Shown here in pieces: positions 25,845 to 27,930 of a DNA stretch of 27,930 bases. A program made the position numbers and the translations under genes. The number at the start of each line of letters is the position of its first letter. Within the stretch, counting starts at the first letter, position 1. Origin of the DNA: RGIG426 sp045598965 (GTDB taxonomy: Bacteria > Bacillota > Clostridia > Oscillospirales > Acutalibacteraceae); the NCBI GenBank assembly GCA_045598965.1, contig JAZRVH010000031.1, positions 1 through 27,930 of the forward strand, given 5' to 3'. The notes beneath the pieces are model-generated. The model searched no databases and was not told where the DNA came from. It saw only the letters and a list, made by a program, of their open reading frames with translations.

Positions 25845-26309
25845 TCAATCCCCCTTTTTCTCCACGGTTATGTCTCCGTCTTTTCCGTCCCACGAAAGCA
25901 CCATATAGGTTCGGTCATACCCGAGCGAACCGGGATTGCAGACAAGGACGTTTCCGTCCCTTTCCACCCGGTACTGATGCGTGTGCCCGAAAAGCAGTAA
26001 ATCCGCCTCGTGATTTCTCGCCAAAGCAAGTGCCGGCTCCAACGTACGCTTAACAAATTTCGTATGCCCGTGCATGAACATAATTCGCTTGCCGTCTATC
26101 GTGTCCAATCCGATAACCGGATAGTTCCCCGCCCAATCGCAGTTTCCGCTTACAATGTGAAAGGTGCGTTCCGGATACTGTTCTGCCGCCATTTCATACT
26201 CTCTCACCCCGTCGCCGAGGCAAAACACATGAGCGGCATCTTCCGTTTCCAGCACCCGCCACAACGCACCGCTGTTACCGTGCACATCCGAGACTACGAC
26301 AATTTGCAT
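25845..26309 (-). CDS. YfcE/MJ0936-type metallophosphoesterase
   Basis: The 154-residue product is a small cytoplasmic metal-dependent phosphodiesterase. All five metal motifs can be read: SDVHGN, CLGDG, SGNCD, MHGHT and FGHTH. Family members cleave phosphodiesters in test reactions; the in vivo substrate is not settled. ATG at 26309 is the first codon after an extended -10 element at 26350-26358. The stop at 25845 is 2 nt before the biotin ligase start, so the genes are co-transcribed. It heads the run that ends with hemW and stands divergent to the small-gene cluster at 26387. Confidence 0.92.
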   Translation of the reverse strand: MQIVVVSDVHGNSGALWRVLETEDAAHVFCLGDGVREYEMAAEQYPERTFHIVSGNCDWAGNYPVIGLDTIDGKRIMFMHGHTKFVKRTLEPALALARNHEADLLLFGHTHQYRVERDGNVLVCNPGSLGYDRTYMVLSWDGKDGDITVEKKGD

Positions 26310-26349
26310 AATGGGAACCCCCGTTTCATAGGCTTTTCATACACGACAT

Positions 26350-26358
26350 AGTATAACA
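26350..26358 (-). promoter_or_regulatory. Extended -10 element of the phosphodiesterase-birA-hemW operon
   Basis: Minus strand TGTTATACT: a TG one base before TATACT (26355-26350), 40 nt before the ATG at 26309. The -35 region is weak (TTCCTT at the right distance), so activity may rest on the extended -10. A TATAAC on the plus strand (26352-26357) could serve the divergent small genes. Confidence 0.55.
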
Positions 26359-26386
26359 CATTTTTTTCAAGAAAGGAAGAGGTTTT

Positions 26387-26638
26387 ATGAACACACCGCC
26401 GTTAAATGACCGTCAAAAGCAGGCGTTGCTTCGGGAGGCATCCCACCGACTGGGTGCTACTCCCGACGAGCTCACCGCCGCCATCGAAAAAAACGATGCC
26501 GCCGCCCTAAAAAATCGGTTGAGCCCTGCCTCTGCCGAAAAATTGCAAGCTCTGCTCTCCGACGAAGCGGCTATGCAAAAACTGTTAAACCGCCCCGAAT
26601 TGCAGGAGCTTTTGCGGGCGTGGGACGGAAAGGGATGA
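26387..26638 (+). CDS. Small conserved-type protein of unknown function
   Basis: An 83-residue soluble protein with no signal or span. It is Leu/Ala-rich and mostly helical by appearance, with the segments ATPDELTAAIEKNDAAALKN and LSPASAEKLQALLSDEAAM, which look like two to three helices. Similar short proteins are common in Clostridia, but I know no firm function. A good AAAGGAAGAGG site (26372-26382) precedes ATG 26387. The next gene starts 4 nt after its stop. No membrane feature or metal motif is seen. Confidence 0.8.
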   Translation: MNTPPLNDRQKQALLREASHRLGATPDELTAAIEKNDAAALKNRLSPASAEKLQALLSDEAAMQKLLNRPELQELLRAWDGKG

Positions 26639-26642
26639 GCCG

Positions 26643-26918
26643 ATGGATGATTTTAACGAAAAATTAGACCGTCTGCTGTCCGATCCCGAGATGATGACAA
26701 AAATGCAGACGATGCTTTCCTCCATGACCGGCAAAGACAGTGTTGCTACTCCTCCCTCCCCGCCGAAACCGGCGGTAGTTCCTGCCGCCCCTCCGTCAGA
26801 CGACACCGCTTTGCTGAAAGCTTTACGACCCTACTTACACGGCGAACGGGAAAAGAAACTGGAGGAAGCCATTCGGCTCATGGAGCTGTCTAAACTATTG
26901 CCGCTGATACGTTCATAA
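26643..26918 (+). CDS. Small helical protein of unknown function with Pro-rich middle
   Basis: A 91-residue product that begins MDDFNEKLDRLLSDPEMMTK. It has an N-terminal helix, a Pro/Ala linker (about 37-52) and a C-terminal amphipathic helix (about 55-90). The LLSDPE-x-M opening resembles the LLSDEAAM part of the protein encoded just upstream (26387), which may mean shared ancestry of the two. GGAAAGGGATG and coupling to the preceding stop (26638) place the start at 26643. Function unknown. Confidence 0.78.
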   Translation: MDDFNEKLDRLLSDPEMMTKMQTMLSSMTGKDSVATPPSPPKPAVVPAAPPSDDTALLKALRPYLHGEREKKLEEAIRLMELSKLLPLIRS

Positions 26919-26930
26919 AGGAGGATGCCT

Positions 26931-27266
26931 ATGGACCCCTCAATTTGGGAATTACAGCAAGAGGCGGCACGTCGGGTAGAACAAATGCAACAAACCTCCC
27001 GTCGCATTGCCTCTCAACGCCCATATCCTCCCGCTTTTTCTACTCCGCCACGGCGAACCGCCGCTTCGATGCGTGCCCATCGGCCGCCACCGTACACCGC
27101 CGTTCGAGAAAACCACAACCTGCCCCGCACAAGCCAAAACCTGCCCCCGACTTCGTCAAGAGGTGTCGACCGGGAACAGCTTCTTTTGTTGTTGCTCACG
27201 CTGTTTCTCATAAAAAGCGACGCTTCTCCGACGCTGATTCTGGCATTATTGTATTTGGCATTATAA
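26931..27266 (+). CDS. Small protein with hydrophobic C-terminus, unknown function
   Basis: A 111-residue product. The N-terminal part is helical (MDPSIWELQQEAARRVEQMQQ), the middle is Pro/Arg/Ser-rich and probably disordered (about 25-80), and the end (about 82-111) holds hydrophobic stretches, LLLLLLTLFLI and LILALLYLAL, which would be one tight hairpin or a tail anchor. The start is ATG 26931, 6 nt after AAAGGAGG (26917-26924). The ATG at 26925 directly abuts that binding site and is rejected. It follows the upstream small gene by 12 nt and ends the cluster. Function unknown. Confidence 0.75.
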   Translation: MDPSIWELQQEAARRVEQMQQTSRRIASQRPYPPAFSTPPRRTAASMRAHRPPPYTAVRENHNLPRTSQNLPPTSSRGVDREQLLLLLLTLFLIKSDASPTLILALLYLAL

Positions 27267-27318
27267 CGACTGTTTTCTAAAAATTTGAACAAAAGCAGGA
27301 AAATTTACAAAAATCGTG

Positions 27319-27347
27319 TTGACGAACCACGCTTGTCCGTATACAAT
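27319..27347 (+). promoter_or_regulatory. Promoter of the Lys-rich membrane protein gene
   Basis: TTGACG (27319-27324) and TACAAT (27342-27347), 17-nt spacer, 66 nt before the ATG at 27414. An AAGGTGA ribosome binding site is present shortly before the start. Confidence 0.8.
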
Positions 27348-27413
27348 AGACGATATATGAGAATTCTTTTCTTGTATCTATTCAAAAAACGGTAGACAAA
27401 GCAAGGTGAAACC

Positions 27414-27809
27414 ATGGGCACTCCCGCACAGCACTACAAGCCATCAAAACGCAGTCTGCGTCAATCCGAAAAATCTATTGAAGCGGCAAAAAAAGCAAAA
27501 CTCAAAGAGGCCGCTTTGCTGGAAAAATACGCAAAACAGGCGACAAAGCTCAGCGAAAAGGCACAAAAAGAGCGTACAAAAGCCATTGCCCCCGAGCAAG
27601 AGGACGAGGAAATCGCTCCCCGCAAAAAAGGAAGCGACCTCTTTTTCACCATTGCCGGCATCTTTTTCCTGCTGATTGCCGTGCTGGTTACGCTGTGGCA
27701 GTTCGGATTCTTGGATAAATTCCTCCAAAAGCCGGTGCCCACGCCCGACGAGCTTTCGAAAACAAGCTCCGTCACCGTTACCGAACACCAAGTCACAACC
27801 TCCGGCTAA
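27414..27809 (+). CDS. Small Lys/Ala-rich single-span membrane protein
   Basis: The 131-residue product has a basic, Ala/Lys-rich helical front (about 15-60: AKKAKLKEAALLEKYAKQATKL is one part), an acidic spot at about 61-67 and one membrane span at about 75-97. It ends in a short Thr/Ser tail outside. There is no cleavable signal, so the N-terminus should be inside and the front helix in the cytoplasm or along the membrane. Its build resembles small division or scaffold proteins, but no family is recognised. It has its own promoter. Its stop codon TAA (27807-27809) lies in the loop of a hairpin at 27799-27817. Confidence 0.75.
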   Translation: MGTPAQHYKPSKRSLRQSEKSIEAAKKAKLKEAALLEKYAKQATKLSEKAQKERTKAIAPEQEDEEIAPRKKGSDLFFTIAGIFFLLIAVLVTLWQFGFLDKFLQKPVPTPDELSKTSSVTVTEHQVTTSG

Positions 27810-27817
27810 GCCGGAGG
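27799..27817 (+). terminator. Hairpin overlapping the stop codon of the membrane-protein gene
   Basis: A perfect 8-bp stem, CCTCCGGC (27799-27806) with GCCGGAGG (27810-27817), loop TAA, which is the stop codon itself. Only CTTGAAT follows, so it is not a typical T-run terminator. A small GCCC-GGGC stem (27827-27839) stands right after it. Confidence 0.6.
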
Positions 27818-27850
27818 CTTGAATAAGCCCTAGAAGGGCATCATACAGGC

Positions 27851-27930
27851 CACACCCCTAAAGGGGCTCCGAAAGGTTCGCCACTCGCATTACTTTTTCG
27901 GGCAACCCCTAAAGGGGTGTGTTTTATTTG
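27851..27930 (+). other. Nested hairpin structure with T-rich end, possible RNA element or terminator
   Basis: Three stems nest in 71 nt. Outer: CACACCCC (27851-27858) with GGGGTGTG (27914-27921). Middle: GGGG (27863-27866) with CCCC (27906-27909), separated from the outer by matching TAAA on both sides. Inner: CCGAAA (27870-27875) with TTTCGG (27897-27902), enclosing a 21-nt loop. The 3' side ends TTTTATTTG. The two CCCC-TAAA-GGGG units could also fold singly. What lies to the right is outside the window. Confidence 0.5.

Overview
The window looks like chromosome from a low-to-mid-GC Gram-positive bacterium of the class Clostridia, probably the Oscillospirales/Ruminococcaceae group. This is inferred from gene content: strong AGGAGG-type ribosome binding sites, frequent TTG and GTG starts, the FakA/Asp23 pair, YfhO-type membrane protein, WalJ beside MurA, DHHW/MBOAT acylation pair and Thr-rich linkers on exported proteins. 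No phage, transposase, plasmid or CRISPR gene was seen; most genes are housekeeping or cell-envelope genes.

Layout. 1-6719 (minus): a very large secreted protein (at least 2239 residues, running off the left edge) with a signal peptide, Calx-beta-like domains and CARDB-like repeats, with its own promoter. 6820-7196: a non-coding mosaic of palindromes, including a REP-like doublet. 7196-7282 (minus): tRNA-Leu(UAA). 7511-10773 (plus): murA, a WalJ-type metallo-beta-lactamase-fold protein, and a lipoprotein whose tail carries a topoisomerase-type zinc finger. A bidirectional terminator follows. 10837-13914 (minus): MBOAT acyltransferase and DHHW partner protein, a typical pair for O-acylation of an envelope polymer. 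14033-16090 (minus): recG. 16110-16421: a 312-bp non-coding fold-back element. 16427-23900 (minus): a tight five-gene run, yfhO - GT2 glycosyltransferase - peptide-binding-type lipoprotein - asp23-like - fakA, read from one good promoter at 23956-23984. 24000-26309 (minus): phosphodiesterase, biotin ligase and hemW with overlapping ends. 26387-27266 (plus): three small unknown genes in a tight row, divergent from the phosphodiesterase. 27414-27809 (plus): a small Lys/Ala-rich single-pass membrane protein. 27799-27930: hairpins, including a 71-nt nested structure followed by a T-rich stretch.

How the genes work together: murA (peptidoglycan precursor), walJ, the O-acylation pair, the YfhO/GT2 pair and FakA/Asp23 all concern the envelope or membrane lipid. 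The most unusual items are the non-coding structures at 16110-16421 and 27851-27921, the missing metal-site aspartate in WalJ, the bitopic lipoprotein with a cytoplasmic zinc finger, and the three small genes at 26387-27266. No clearly new defence or mobile system was found. The long open frames opposite many genes are shadows caused by rare use of TTA, CTA and TCA codons in the real genes.
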